Assembly: GCA_036936605.1 (NCBI GenBank)
Contig: JAUPFV010000005.1
Span: forward strand, 187,176,958 to 187,240,957
DNA: 64,000 nt
Direction: 5' to 3'
DNA from: Limnanthes douglasii subsp. nivea
Taxonomy: Eukaryota; Streptophyta; Magnoliopsida; Brassicales; Limnanthaceae
Each line of letters begins with the position of its first letter. The first letter of the stretch is position 1. Position numbers and translations under genes: made by a program. The notes below the pieces were generated by a model, which did not search any database, was not told the DNA's origin, and was given only the letters and a program-made list of their open reading frames with translations. Of this stretch, positions 1-11,299 are shown in pieces.

Positions 1-1974
1 CATGATGAATCTAGTTTCTGTAGTATATTTAGATATATATGTTTTTTATTTGAATATAATGAAATAACACCACATGCAATGTAAACACCCATCCCATAGT
101 ATATTTTTTATCGGTTAGGTGGTGATCTAAATTGTATATATGTATACCTCAAATACCTCTAAAAATTATAACATTTAAGTTGTATGTCCTTGATATTTTT
201 CAATTATCTAATAAACCCGACAGTAGTATTCTAACCATATATGATTATATTAATAGTTTACTGACTCAATTTACTAACCGCGAAACCAATATTAGATATA
301 ATGCATATATCTGCATATATAAGGTTTCCTATGAAACTAGTTAATTCCAATCAAACTACTATTTTCCTATATCTCTTTAAAGGTCAAAATTTTAATCAAA
401 TGATTAACTTGTTTTTTGTACAATTAAACTTATCAAATACTATTTAAATAGTGAGATTTACTAAAGGTATAATCATCACTATTTTGGATCCTCTTACTCT
501 GAGAATAGTTTATATCTTTTTAATATATTTCATCTTAAAGTTCAAATACATCCACATCTTTCTTTCCATAATTTATTTTTAGTCATTTATAAAGATAAGT
601 AAATCATCTATATATGTATACATAACCAGTTACCACGAATGTTAATGTATTAACACTTGTTTTCCATATTGCGTATAATTTGTTCAGCTAATATGACATT
701 ATCCAAATTTTAATGTTATTTATTAGATGATTAGTGCAAGTTATATTACTATATAACAAGTATGTACACCTTTGGTTCATTACCCGATAGTGTAAATTCT
801 TTAGGTGGTTCTATGTACCACAATATTTTTTAAAGTATATTTAATGAATCTTAAGATCATATGTTGTTATAATCATAAAAAAATTCTTATGTCTGCGGTT
901 TTTGTAATAAAAGCACATATGTCAAAATAATATATGTGTTATATATTACATAAAATCTTTAACTACCAATCTATCATTGAATGTTTGAGTGGTACCATAC
1001 TTGTGACACATCTTTGAAATATATACTTACAATCAATTAGTGTTGAATTTGAAGATAAATCAATCAGTTTCTAAGCGTGGTTAGATGTTATTGAATACGT
1101 CTCATCATTTATGGTCTCTTGCTAAAATATGGATCTTTAAAAAATAGCGTCTCTTTGTAAAATTTATGATTGTCTCCTAAATAGAACACATCCAAAATAT
1201 TTTAGATGAGTTTTTAACCATTTTTTCCTCTGAGTGAAAATCAATTTTTTTGAGAGTTTATCTTAACAAATCTTAGAGATGTATATTTGTTCTTTTGTAC
1301 TTCTAAAAAACACACAAGGTTGTTCCACAATTGAAGTTAATTTTTCAAAAAACTATTTATGCAACAATTTCAGTCTTATTGTCCTTATATAGTTTGAACT
1401 TAATTTTTTTCTAATCTAAATTTAATAACCATGATGCGTTTAAACTATACCAATTTTTATTTGTTGTATATTCATAAAAAATACATCTTATGACTTTTAA
1501 ACACAATTTCAGTCTCTTTTGGGTTCATGTTCAAACAAATTAACAATACCTTACATTTTTAAGTAACTCATATTTTGTTTCTTTCCATTTTATAACTCAT
1601 ATGAAGATATTTTAAATTTTTAGAGAAAACGGTTTAATAGTATTACACATCGTTAAAATGGTTTCCCTAAAATCTATTATGTAGTTTAAAATTAACTAGC
1701 ATGAAATTATACATATCAATTAAGGTTTTATTTTATTCACAATCAATTCATTTTATTGTCGTGCAAAAACACCAAACATTAATGACTAATAAAATATTCT
1801 TCACAAAAAATAAATTATTTGTGAAATACTATCGCCATCTATCTGATATACAAAAATTTATACTTTACTTCATTAATGATGCGAAACACGTCATCATCGA
1901 TTAAATGTGGAGTGCTAGAGCTAATTCTCCCTTTAGGTGGTAATTGGCTCCTAAAAGTCGAAATACATGATGTA
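1..1974. other. AT-rich intergenic DNA, no gene seen
   Basis: Low-complexity AT-rich sequence with short poly-A and poly-T runs. The few open frames are under 70 codons, have no recognisable motif and show no rise in GC or sequence complexity. I see no transposon ends, tRNA or promoter that I could defend here. Confidence 0.6.
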
Positions 1975-2128
1975 TCATGATACACAACCATACAACCATA
2001 CAAAAGCAGTTGTAATTGCTATGTGAGGCAGTATTTGACTTCTAATGTCATCGTACTGTCTTCGGTTGCTCATCTCTAATCTCATACGTGGAAGATAGAG
2101 CTTGCCAGTAAGGCATCCTGGATTATAT
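1975..2128 (-). CDS. possible 3' coding exon, unidentified
   Basis: On the minus strand an open frame follows a good splice-acceptor context (pyrimidine-rich TTATTTTCAG just upstream) and runs about 50 codons to a TGA. It is more GC-rich and less repetitive than its surroundings. It includes RRQYDDIRSQILPHIAITTA, which looks like real coding sequence with a short hydrophobic end (FVWLYG). I do not recognise the family. A first exon could lie in the similarly GC-richer minus-strand block near 3.1-3.3 kb, which has GT donor-like sites, but no joined reading frame is demonstrated. It could equally be a gene fragment or chance. Confidence 0.22.
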
Positions 2129-2163
2129 CTGAAAATAAGCTTACAAAAAATCCAAAAGAACAA

Positions 2164-2472
2164 AAATAAAATAAAATAGATATAAAAAAGAATACTAATA
2201 AAAATATAAACAAAATAATTACATTAAATTATATAAATTTCGCACTAGTTAAGCGCTACTTAAATAAAATATCGCATCAATCATTTCAAAAAAAAAAAAT
2301 ATTACATACGAAAAAATTAAAAATTATTATAAACACAAAATTCGTTCGAAATTGCGCATTACCGCTTAAAAAAATCCTAAATCCTAAATCATATTATATT
2401 ATATATATATATATATATAATATTTTAATGATATAATACTTCAAACTCATATATTTCTACATATATCAATTA

Positions 2473-2508
<36 letters not shown>

Positions 2509-3049
2509 TCATAAAACTGATGTTAATTATCTTTAATATTATTATAGGGAAATCAAAAATTTTAAAACAGACCCTTTCAAAATGTTGTTATTGCGAGGTT
2601 TTGATTTTAAAAAATAAGTAATAAAATTTCTAACAAAACAGCCTTTTATAGTTAAGTGTAAAATAAATCTATTCAAAAAAAGGAAATCTAGCGGTGGGTA
2701 AAAATCCCATTAATAAAAGAATAAAATATTAACCTATATACTCCATTGTAAGTTTGTAACAAAAACAAAAAGTATTACTCCAACAAAATATCGACACGTT
2801 ACAGTAGTCGTTCTAGACCCTGTCCTTAAAAATGATGTCAAAATATCATGTCAAATAAGCGAGTGGCTTCCTTACTGAAAACGACTCCCATCCCATGTGT
2901 GTGGACTGTGGATGTACTAAAATGACTGCAATTTTTATTTCCTGAAGAAAGAAAAATCCAGATGATAAATAAGTAAAAATAATATTGGATTCGGATTTGG
3001 TTTTGGTTTGTCTAAAGTAAAATGGCTTATACATACGCGCACACACTGA
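2164..3049. other. AT-rich spacer with two TA microsatellites
   Basis: No gene seen. Alternating TA tracts occupy about 2400-2419 and 2486-2509. The remainder is poly-A and poly-T rich, and the short minus-strand frame at 2846-3046 has no recognisable motif. Confidence 0.6.
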
Positions 3050-3099
3050 TAGATATTATTAAGACTTCGACTTCTAGATATTATTAAGACTTCGACTTC
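3050..3099. repeat. perfect 25-bp tandem duplication
   Basis: The 25-base unit beginning TAGATATTATTAAGACTTCG occurs twice head to tail without a mismatch (3050-3074 and 3075-3099), and a third copy starts for four bases. Identity this high in otherwise decayed DNA points to a recent slippage or unequal-exchange event. Confidence 0.9.
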
Positions 3100-3310
3100 T
3101 AGAGAGAGAAAGAAAGACTACTACTGCTACTACGCTGTTGCTCGTGAATGATAACCTTTCGTTTGCAAGTGGAAAGGGCGACGAACAAAATCGACAATAG
3201 GATAAGGATGTCACGTAAGCATGGAATACGACGTACCTTCCTTCTTACCCAGCTGGTCCCAACGGGAAGAAAAACTGAATCGACCATTACCGACTTGATA
3301 GCATCGACGC
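3100..3310. other. GC-richer block, possible first exon or 5' leader
   Basis: This stretch stands out from its neighbours in GC content and sequence complexity. Read on the plus strand it begins with a GA-rich run like a plant 5' leader. Read on the minus strand it has an ATG-initiated frame and donor-like GTAAG and GTACG sites, which could pair with the acceptor near 2.13 kb. Neither reading gives a protein I recognise, so this is only a candidate exon. Confidence 0.2.
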
Positions 3311-3694
3311 ATTTAAAAGATCATTAACAAATATATGTATATATTACATCTGTTTATATGGAATAATAAAAATACAAATAAATTTGTTATTCTATCTTCT
3401 AGGTACTATCTACAGTATGTATTACAAAATCGGGACCATGATCAAAATCAAGTATATCGTGCAGTCCTCATGTTCGGCTTTATTACTAAAGTTAGAAGAT
3501 AATTAAAACGAAAAATGAATAAATTATATGCGAATTTAAATGGATTTGATCATCACGAATCCGAAAGTAATTATACTTTAAGTTATGGATATTTAATTTC
3601 AGAAAGTCATGATTTGGGTGATAATCTATTTGTTTCATCTACAATTTTGCTACATTATAGTTATATTTTTATAATAACCGAATAGTTCACTCCA

Positions 3695-3743
<49 letters not shown>

Positions 3744-4749
3744 ATGTATGTTTGTATATAATATATTTATTACAAGCATATATTCATGATATTATAGTAT
3801 ATTTCATAATTTTTATATAGCATATTTAAATCAAACATATTTGTTTTGGTTGTTAAGATTTTTATATATGTCATGTTGGCCGATGTGCTATATGGTTAAA
3901 GATTTATAATTATATAACCCTATTATGTACGTATTGAGAAACATTTAGATTATGAATGTAGGGTCTCAGGACCAGATGTGGATACCCATGGATTGTTTGT
4001 TTCAGGTTGTAGAGTTTGATTGACATTCATCTCCCTTCATATGTCTGAGCACTTGATGAGATATTTCACATCCTCGAACTACTTCAAAGGCTCAAAGAGT
4101 ATTGAGATATATCGCATTAACGTCTGATATGTTATAGATAAACGATTAAGTAGTGTTTATATACTTATAATGCAAGCATTTCAGAGGCCTATTATCTAGA
4201 ACTGATTAGCAGACATGGTACCATACCTATGTCGGCAATGCCATGTGAGTTATGAAAGGAAAGGAGTTTGAGGCCTCATAGCTTAACAAATCGTTATTGT
4301 GAGTGTATGTCGTCCCCAACAGAAGACTACCTCCCATATTTCATGATGGTGAGCATATGTTGCATGATGTTGTTGCTACATTTACATGCATCATACTCAT
4401 GTATAACTGGTTTTTTAGTGTTGAATAATATATCTAGTTTACCATGTCAAGTACGACCTAAATGGAAGGCTTGAATGGTTTCCGATATATCCTACAACTA
4501 ACAATGTATACCTTAAAGTACTGAACCCAGAGATAATGTATAACACGCTGACACTAAATATATACGGTAATGATTATAACGAGCGTTCGAAATATGAATA
4601 CCTTATAACTACTTTAAGACAAATAAACCTCAGTATATGTGTTTAAGTACGGTTGGTACAATTCATAAAATGTTTCACTAATTCTATTTTTCTACTTTGA
4701 TTGTGTTCAACTAATGACTCTCAACTAAGAAACTCACTTCAGGTTTACG
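3311..4749. other. AT-rich spacer, TA microsatellite
   Basis: An uninterrupted TA dinucleotide tract covers about 3698-3740. The rest has no coding signal I can support. The 4.0-4.7 kb part may be decayed leader or LTR sequence of the copia remnant that follows, but I found no matching second LTR. Confidence 0.5.
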
Positions 4750-5725
4750 TTCTGCAATTGGGAAAATATAAAGAGTCGAAATAGGAAATTTTACTTATGT
4801 TGGGTCTGAATGACATTAATTATTGTCTTAGAAATGACCAATCACTTGCTCTTATAGATACAATCTTGAGGAAATTATGCGATATGAACGGTATGAATGT
4901 TCTAATATTCTGAGCAGATATGTCTTACAAAATGGAGTTCCACGTGAGTTCTTAAGTACTGAGACCACCGATATAAAGCTGGTTAAGGAAATTGTTGCCC
5001 ATTTATAGAGGATTTTTGTTAAATCTCCACGGGTTGAAATAAAAAACCTGATTGAAAAACTACCCACTATGAAATACAGGGGCAATATTAAAGTATATGA
5101 GCACATATTTGAGATAACCAATTTTCATGGAAAACTTAAGGCACTCGACATTGAGGTCTCTAATACTGTTGTGATATCTTAGATTTTTTTTTTATATTTT
5201 CCTTATAAATCAGTGTCCTAGAGACAAAATATGATTGCTTAGAGAATAAAAGGTACATAAAAACTCTTATTGCAAATATAAAAAATAAGTAAGCAAATTA
5301 ACCTCAAAGTAATTTAGAGGATAATATGGTTAATATGAGCCAGGATGTTCCTCATAAGAAGAAGAAACACTCATGTATTGTAGCTGCACATGATAAATCT
5401 TCAGGATCCAACAAGAAATGGGGATCCCAAAAAGGCAAAGAGAAAAGGAAAAATAGTAGCATGTTTTCATTGCAAAGGCATATATCATTAGAAGAGGGAC
5501 TACCCAAAATTTAAGGCATGGTTGGCAAAGAAATGTAATCTCTCGTTTGTGGTAACTTCATGGGCTAATTTAGTTACAATGTCAAAGAACACATGGTAGG
5601 TTGAAACAACATTCACATCTTACGTGTGTGTGTATATATATTTGCAAGGCTCAAGGCAAAGTAGGCCTCTCAATGAATGAGAAATTCAAATTTACACTAC
5701 AGACGATTTGGCTTGCCAAGTTAAA
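4750..5725 (+). pseudogene. Ty1/copia gag remnant
   Basis: Broken plus-strand reading frames match a plant Ty1/copia Gag, the capsid and nucleic-acid-binding protein of the retrotransposon. Visible in order are a segment like the UBN2 domain (LGLNDINYCLRNDQ, then KNLIEKLPTMKYRGNIK and GKLKALDIEVS), a basic linker (SCIVAAHDKSSGSNKKWGSQ) and a degenerate zinc knuckle (CFHCKG...H...DYPKFKAWLAKK) in which the last cysteine is not seen. Several stops and at least two frame changes show it is dead. It stops at the left LTR of the Tat element A; protease and pol of this copia are not found on the other side of A. Confidence 0.7.
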
Positions 5726-6105
5726 TGATATGATCATATATCTTTGGAGGCCATAGTGGTAATTCATATTTTTGCTTAGAAGGGTGATTCAGATCTACTC
5801 ATCAAAATTTGATGACTAATCAGTTACCAAAGTGAAACAGTGACTCAGTTACATGCCTAGTACCTTGAAGTATGGGCTTGAGCGCTCATAAAATAGACCC
5901 AAATACAATATTTAACTCGAAAGGCCCATGAATATCCAAAAAAGTATAAATATCCCAACCAACTTAATGAAAAGGATCGACTTTTTTCTAAAACATTAAA
6001 TACAAGCATACACCTCATTTATCTCGCTACTCTCTACTAAATATTTAATATCAACCAACTGAGAGATCTTCCGATTTTATCCTTAAATCATATTTTCCAT
6101 CACCA
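5726..6105 (+). repeat. 5' LTR of element A
   Basis: Starts TGATATGATC and ends CATCACCA, giving the usual TG...CA limits. It aligns along its whole length with 14,439-14,831 and, more distantly, with the reverse complement of 55,820-56,196. Shared landmarks are TCTTTGGAGG near the start, GACTAATCAGTTACCAAAGT, a CTCATAAAATAGACCC block and TATCCCAACCAACTT. Confidence 0.88.
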
Positions 6106-6108
6106 GAT

Positions 6109-6126
6109 TGGCGACCACAGTGGGAG
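6109..6126 (+). other. primer-binding site of element A
   Basis: Three bases inside the 5' LTR lies TGGCGACCACAGTGGGAG. It begins TGG (complement of the tRNA CCA end) and resembles the tRNA-Arg primer site of Tat/Ogre elements. The start matches well but the middle does not, so the primer identity is an inference. The same position in element B carries a C-to-T-decayed version. Confidence 0.6.
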
Positions 6127-6824
6127 TGTAAGGTACCTGAATAGCTCCATTCAAAACCTTAGTTGTAATTTGTGATAAGGGGGGATTCCCCCAAATATGA
6201 GCGAGCACGAGCAAAGATCACTATAAGTTTGGATTATGATAAGCAATGAAGAAAATAATGAGTTCTACGGTATTGACGAGCTCAAAGGTGGATCAAAACC
6301 AAATCTCTTCAACGGACTGAGCTCAAGGACACATACAGCATTTCTGAACTCAAGATCAGGATGAGCTCGAAGACATTGGGGAAAAAGTTGATCGACTGGA
6401 TGAGGAACGTGATGAAAGGAAAAGACCTAAAGAAGATAAGCTGAGTGCATACTCAGTGAGCTCAAGCTCTGAAAACCAGAACTAACCTGATTTCGTTTAA
6501 AGGAGTAGTTCAGCTCGGATTAACGTACAGATTATACTCAGCTTTTTTGTTATGTAAACACACGATTTGACCCATGAGTCAAACGGTGTTAGTTATTTAT
6601 TCCACATTTATAGGGATAACGAATATGTTAGTTATTTGTTTCACAATTATAGGGATAATGATGTAAAAGCGTAAACAAATGTAACTACCCACTAATTTGT
6701 GTATTATAAATAGGGAAAACCTATCGACGAATAAAGTGATCTCTTTCTTGACTAAAAAGTGTAGGCTTACTGTGGTAGAACTTGCTAGTTCCTTAACAAT
6801 TTGAACTTCGGAAATCATTGAGAC
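6127..6824 (+). other. leader region of element A
   Basis: About 700 bases between the primer-binding site and gag. The first part aligns with the corresponding leader of element B (AAGGTACC...GAATAGCT versus GAGGTGCC...GGATAGCT). No open frame of note. This is the expected place for the packaging and dimerisation signals, which cannot be delimited by eye. Confidence 0.5.
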
Positions 6825-8341
6825 ATGGATGTCAATATGCAATAAGTTCTACCTCATGAAAATAAAGGAATAAAAGATGATAATGAGCATGCTACTATAT
6901 CTCATGTCAATCACAAAACAGAGGAAAAACCATTCATGCAAGAGGAACGTGATCAGTTGGGGGATGATATTAAAGCTCTGAGAGCCCAAAGGAAAATTGA
7001 AAGAGCATTAAAAGAAAAATCTGATGTTATAGGTATATCTACAGATGAGCCTGGTGATAATAAAAAACAAGGTGAAACTGATCAGAGTCTAAAGGCTCAT
7101 ATTAATTCTAAAAAATAATATTGGTTTAAATAAGCGATGAGCACGTCAGGGATCTGCTGAAAATTCAACCACAATATCTGACTCTGATGAGTCCCCTTTA
7201 TTAAGTAGTGAATATGACCACCAGAATAAAAAATAAAAGTTATATAAAAAACATTTTAAGAAAAGAGATAGAAATCGTAAAGGGAAGAGTAAGAAGTATC
7301 AATGGAAAGTTAAATGATCGGTTGATCACTATATTGATCATTTGATAAGTGATCAGTTTGTTACCCAATTCGAACCAGGTATCTTTGCCACTTCGAATGA
7401 GTATCACATGTTTAGCCGAAGTCACAATTGGAGGCAATCTCCATTGTCTCAAAGATTTTAGCTATGCATCTTCTGAGGCGTTTTAGTAGTTCTAAAATGG
7501 AAAAGTACGATGGGACGAAAGATCCCGATAATCACCTTGAACAGTTCAAAAATTTCATGATGAATTTTGATGAAGATGACAAGTGTTTATGTCGGGCTTT
7601 CTCGCAGACCTTCAAGGGAAGTGCATTAAAATTTTATAACATTTTACCACATGGATTTATTAAAAAATTCGATGTATTTTGGATGGCCTTCCGGAGGAAA
7701 TTTTTGGAAAGTAAAGAACTCAAGGGAAATGGTGATACCATCATCCATTGTGCGTAGGAACCGAATGAATATTTAAAAGATTACATCAACCGTTTTGTAA
7801 ATACAAAAATAGGTTAGCTGATTGTTTTGAGCATGTGGCTATTGCTTATTTAAGACAAGGTTTGAATCCGAGTGACTTAGCTGATTTAGTAACTCGGAAG
7901 AAAGCAATGACTTGGAGACGGTTACTCAACCAGGTCGAAAAACAAATCACAGTGGATAAAACTAAAAAATCTAGAGTACCACGCCAGAATAATACTCTTC
8001 CAACTACTTCAATTCCGCAAGCCAGTACTCAATCCCAAGCCAAAGTCAATTATAGGCCTAAAGATTCCAGACAGGGTTCGCATCAGGCTAGGAAAAATTA
8101 ATCAAATCAAAACCAGCAAGGTAGACCCAGGAGAGGTCAGTGGGTTCAACCTGAATGGTCTGCCAAACTGGGTGAAACTGTAGCTACCATCTATGAAAAA
8201 ACCAAGAATGATGTATATTTTCGTAGACCAACACCAATTCAATCTCCCATAGAAAATTGAAATACTCGTTTTTGTAAATACCACAATGATGTGGGTCATG
8301 ATACTCAAGATTGTATTGCATAAAGCATGAGGTAGATACCT
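6825..8341 (+). pseudogene. gag of element A, broken
   Basis: Gag forms the virus-like particle. The ATG at 6825 is chosen because the element B gag starts at the same place (MDVNMQ here, MDLEMKK there). The N-terminal part is a charged coiled-coil-like stretch (MQEERDQLGDDIKALRAQRK). A Retrotrans_gag domain follows at about 7480-7840 (AFSQTFKGSALKFYN, FWMAFRRKF), then a basic region and one zinc knuckle near 8270-8320 (CKYHNDVGHDTQDC; CX2HX4HX4C, with histidine in the second position as is common in Tat elements). There is a stop at codon 7, others at 7116 and 7756, and frame changes near 7120, 7800 and 8100. Confidence 0.8.
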
Positions 8342-8367
8342 TAATTGAAAAGGGAAACTAGCAGTGT

Positions 8368-9250
8368 TTGTTAAAAAAAGGCAACATGCGAGTTAATACT
8401 CACTATCATCCTAGTGCAAGTACAACACAAAAAACTTCGCAAAGTGCTCCTGGACAGAATATTATCATGTCTAGACGAGGAGATACCATAGTAATTGTAG
8501 AAAGGTTTGATACGGATTTAGACTACTTGGATCCTGATCCAGATTGGAATCAAATCGGGATGATAGTAGAAAGAACGACCACGGTATCCAAACGATGCAA
8601 CGTTTTTGAATCTTTAACCATATTTGGAGGGGATATCATGACAGCGCCTTCAAGTTATTCAAGAAAAAGACATGTCGATAGTCTCACCACTCAGTTAGAG
8701 GGATAAATTTCTTCACGTCTCTATAAGAGTCCTGCTCGAGTCATTGTCTTTGATGAGGATGATCTGAGAAATATTGCGGGCTTACACGAAGATGTTATAG
8801 TAATAAGGGCGTCCGTTGGGGGTAATGACATACGTCGAATCCTGATTGACACGGACAGCTCGACAAATATTTGTTCTTATCAACGTATAAGAAAATAAAG
8901 AACTCTTCAATCATCCAACACTCGAACCAGCTATAGTAGGATTCACCGGTAGCTCAGCCGATGTGATCGTAGAGTTTGAAGGAGAGGTTTTGTTGGGGAA
9001 ATGGCCATTTAAGAAGATTATGAGGGTTTTGTTTGTAATAGTTGATTGTCTAACACCTTACAACGTTATATTTGGCAGATCCTGACTATCTAGAATGTAT
9101 GCAGTGGCTTCAACAGTTTATGAATGTTTGAAATATATTGTGGGAGGTCAGGTAAGCATTGTCCAAAGTAGCCAAAAGGTAGCTCGTGAATGTTATGTCA
9201 ATTCTCTTGCTCCAAAGTCGTTGGAAGCAGTGCAAATTGACAAAGAATAA
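8368..9250 (+). pseudogene. aspartic protease region of element A, broken
   Basis: This region would cut the Gag-Pol polyprotein. After a linker shared with element B (ESLTIFGGDIM...RKRHVDSLTTQLEG) comes the protease core. The catalytic loop reads ILIDTDSSTN: the expected DTGS has become DTDS, so the flap-side glycine is lost. The second half (AIVGFTGSSADVIVEFEGE, then YNVIFGRS-stop-LSRMYAVAST) follows in another frame. The stop replaces a tryptophan that element B still has, a single G-to-A change. Frame breaks occur near 8706 and 8895. Confidence 0.78.
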
Positions 9251-9445
9251 CAATTAGTGAAGCCTTCTTCCGAACCAAATGAAATTATTGATCCAATGGA
9301 GGCTTCCGGTGCGTTGATCCCAGTTAAGTAAATTAAAATTCATCGATTGACATAAGTAAAAGTGTCACTGTTGGATCTAAATTATCGTTAAGATTAAAAG
9401 AAATTTTGTTATATTTTTTTATCTAATAATCTGCATATATTTGCA

Positions 9446-10290
9446 TGGTGTAATGACGATGTAACTGGAGTGCCAACCAATGTGATTAGTCACAAACTGT
9501 CTGTTCGATCCGATGTTGGGCCAGTGGTACAAAAAAGAAAAGCTTTTTCTAGAGAAAAGTCTGAAGCAATAGTCCAAGAAGTAGATCGCCTAACCAACAT
9601 GGGATATATTAAAGAATCCCAATACCCTCTTTGGACAGCTAACCCCATTCTAGTCAAGAAGAAAAAATTGAAAACGACGTATGTATATTGACTTCACGGA
9701 TCTTAGTAGGTCTTGTCCCAAGGATCCATTTCAGTACCGCGGATAGATTAACTAGTAAATTCTACCGTAGGGAACAAGTTGTAGTCATTTATGGATGATT
9801 TGTTTGGATATAATCAGACACAAATGGATCGGAATGATCAAGATCATACTATGTTCATTACTTATAGGGGGCTTTATTGTTATAAGGTAATGTCTTTTGG
9901 GTTGAATAATATTGGTGCCACTTACCAACGACGAGTGAATAAAGCATTTTCCAATCAGATTGAAAGAAATGTAGAAGTGTATATCAACGATATGATGGTT
10001 AAAAGCCATAAGGAGGAAGACCACATATCTGATCTCCAATAAACTTTTTTCTAACTTGCAAGCCATCAATTTGAAGTTAACTCTTGAAAAACGTACCTTT
10101 CGGGTTGGATCTGGTAAGTTTTTAGGTTATATCATCAGTGAGAGATGAATGCGAGCTGACCTATAGTAGTTAAATACTTTGTTGGCCATGGATCCACCTC
10201 AGAATACTAAAGAAGTTCAGATATTATTGGCAGCGTTGAATCAGGTTTATTTCAAGATTATCAGATAAATGTGCTCAGTTTTTCCAAGTC
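9446..10290 (+). pseudogene. reverse transcriptase of element A, broken
   Basis: A Ty3/gypsy RT that would copy element RNA into DNA. It starts at the typical DDVTGVP...SREKSEAIVQEVDRL block, then YPLWTANPILVKKK, a DFTDLSRSCPKDP-like stretch in another frame, RGLYCYKVMSFGLNNIGATYQ and the catalytic box VYINDMMVKS. The expected YxDD reads YIND, so the first catalytic aspartate of the pair is asparagine. Frame changes fall near 9690, 9785 and 10,045. The domain is otherwise near full length compared with the family. Confidence 0.85.
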
Positions 10291-10349
10291 TTAAGAAATG
10301 TTAAAGACTTTAATTAGTCTTCCAATTGTAACCAAGCTTTCCTTGAAAT

Positions 10350-10790
10350 CAAAAAACATTTATCCTCACTCAAAACTTTATTTAAACATGTTGACAGGGA
10401 AAGGCTTTACATGTATTTAGCAGTAGCGAAATACATTATAAGTGTTGTATTGGTACGAGAAGTTGACAGTTATCATCGCTATGTTTATTATATAAGTAAG
10501 AGTTTGTTAGAAGATGAGAAAAGATACCTAAAATTAGAGAAATTGGCCTTAGCACTAGTAATAGCATCTTGAAAGATCATACCTTACTTCAAATTATATT
10601 CTATCACAATTCGAAGCTCTTTTCCATTGAAGAATGTGCTACAAAAGGTTGGCATATCGGAAAGAATGACTAAGTGGTCATTTCAGCTTGAAGATTATGA
10701 TATTGACTTTGCTCCCCGGACTGCAATCAAAGCCCAAGCTGTAACTGATTTTTTTTATAAAATTTCAGTCTAAGAAACTTTGTGAAGAAG
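10350..10790 (+). pseudogene. Ty3-type RNase H of element A, broken
   Basis: The first RNase H, fused to RT in the family, would remove RNA from the hybrid. Recognisable blocks are LYMYLAVAKYIISVVLVRE, YYISKSLLEDEKRYLKLEKL, ALALVIAS-stop-K, and MTKWSFQLEDYDIDFAPRTA ending in IKAQAVTDFF. The internal stop (TGA at about 10,570) lies where an arginine codon is usual, again fitting C-to-T decay. The usual catalytic aspartate of the opening strand is not clear here. Confidence 0.75.
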
Positions 10791-10799
10791 CTTAAATGA

Positions 10800-11294
10800 G
10801 TAAGACCAAAAAAGAATGGTGATCCAAACTGATGGCGGATCTAGTACAATGGGATGTGGAGCTGGAGTTTGTCTAATCTTTCACTATGGTGATTTTATAT
10901 ATCAAGCTATACGTTTTAGATTCAGAGCTTCCAACAATGAGTTGGAATATGAGGCAATAATAGCTGGACTAAGGCTAGCTCAGATATGCAGTACCAGGAG
11001 AGTCTGATTGATAAGTGATTCTCTGTTACTCGTCCATCAAGCTTTAGGGCAATCCAAAACTAGGAAAGATCACTTGATAAAGTATCTAGAGGTATTAAGA
11101 GAGGTTTCAATTGTATTTAAACGTGTTGAATATGAACATGTTTCAAGATCGGAAAATTTTATGGTTGATTCCTTAGCCACTATAGCTTACTCTGAAGCAT
11201 ATCCTTGGATCATAGTGCAAGAGTGTCATTACATAGCCACAACTATAGAAATAAATGGTGAAATGGAAGAAAGTCTACATGTATTAAGCACACT
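10800..11294 (+). pseudogene. second, archaeal-type RNase H of element A
   Basis: This extra RNase H is the hallmark of Tat/Ogre elements. It shows the opening IQTDGGSSTMGCGAG (catalytic D), then ASNNELEYEAIIAGLRLAQI (catalytic E), then ISDSLLLVHQALGQ (catalytic D) and RSENFMVDSLATIA. So the core acidic residues seem present, and one stop (TGA at about 11,006, at an arginine position) is the main break. Similarity to element B extends to YPWIIVQE...EESLHVLSTL and ends at about 11,294, where the sequence passes abruptly into the 3' end of the antisense gene; an integrase domain is missing. Confidence 0.85.
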
Positions 11295-11299
11295 TTCTA

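Noticed and set aside
3698..3740. TA-rich tracts as origins or promoters
   Set aside because: They are plain dinucleotide microsatellites, like those at 2.4, 19.7 and 42.2 kb, with no adjoining gene.
9785..10069. 94-codon minus-strand frame opposite the RT of element A
   Set aside because: Shadow of the conserved plus-strand RT motifs.
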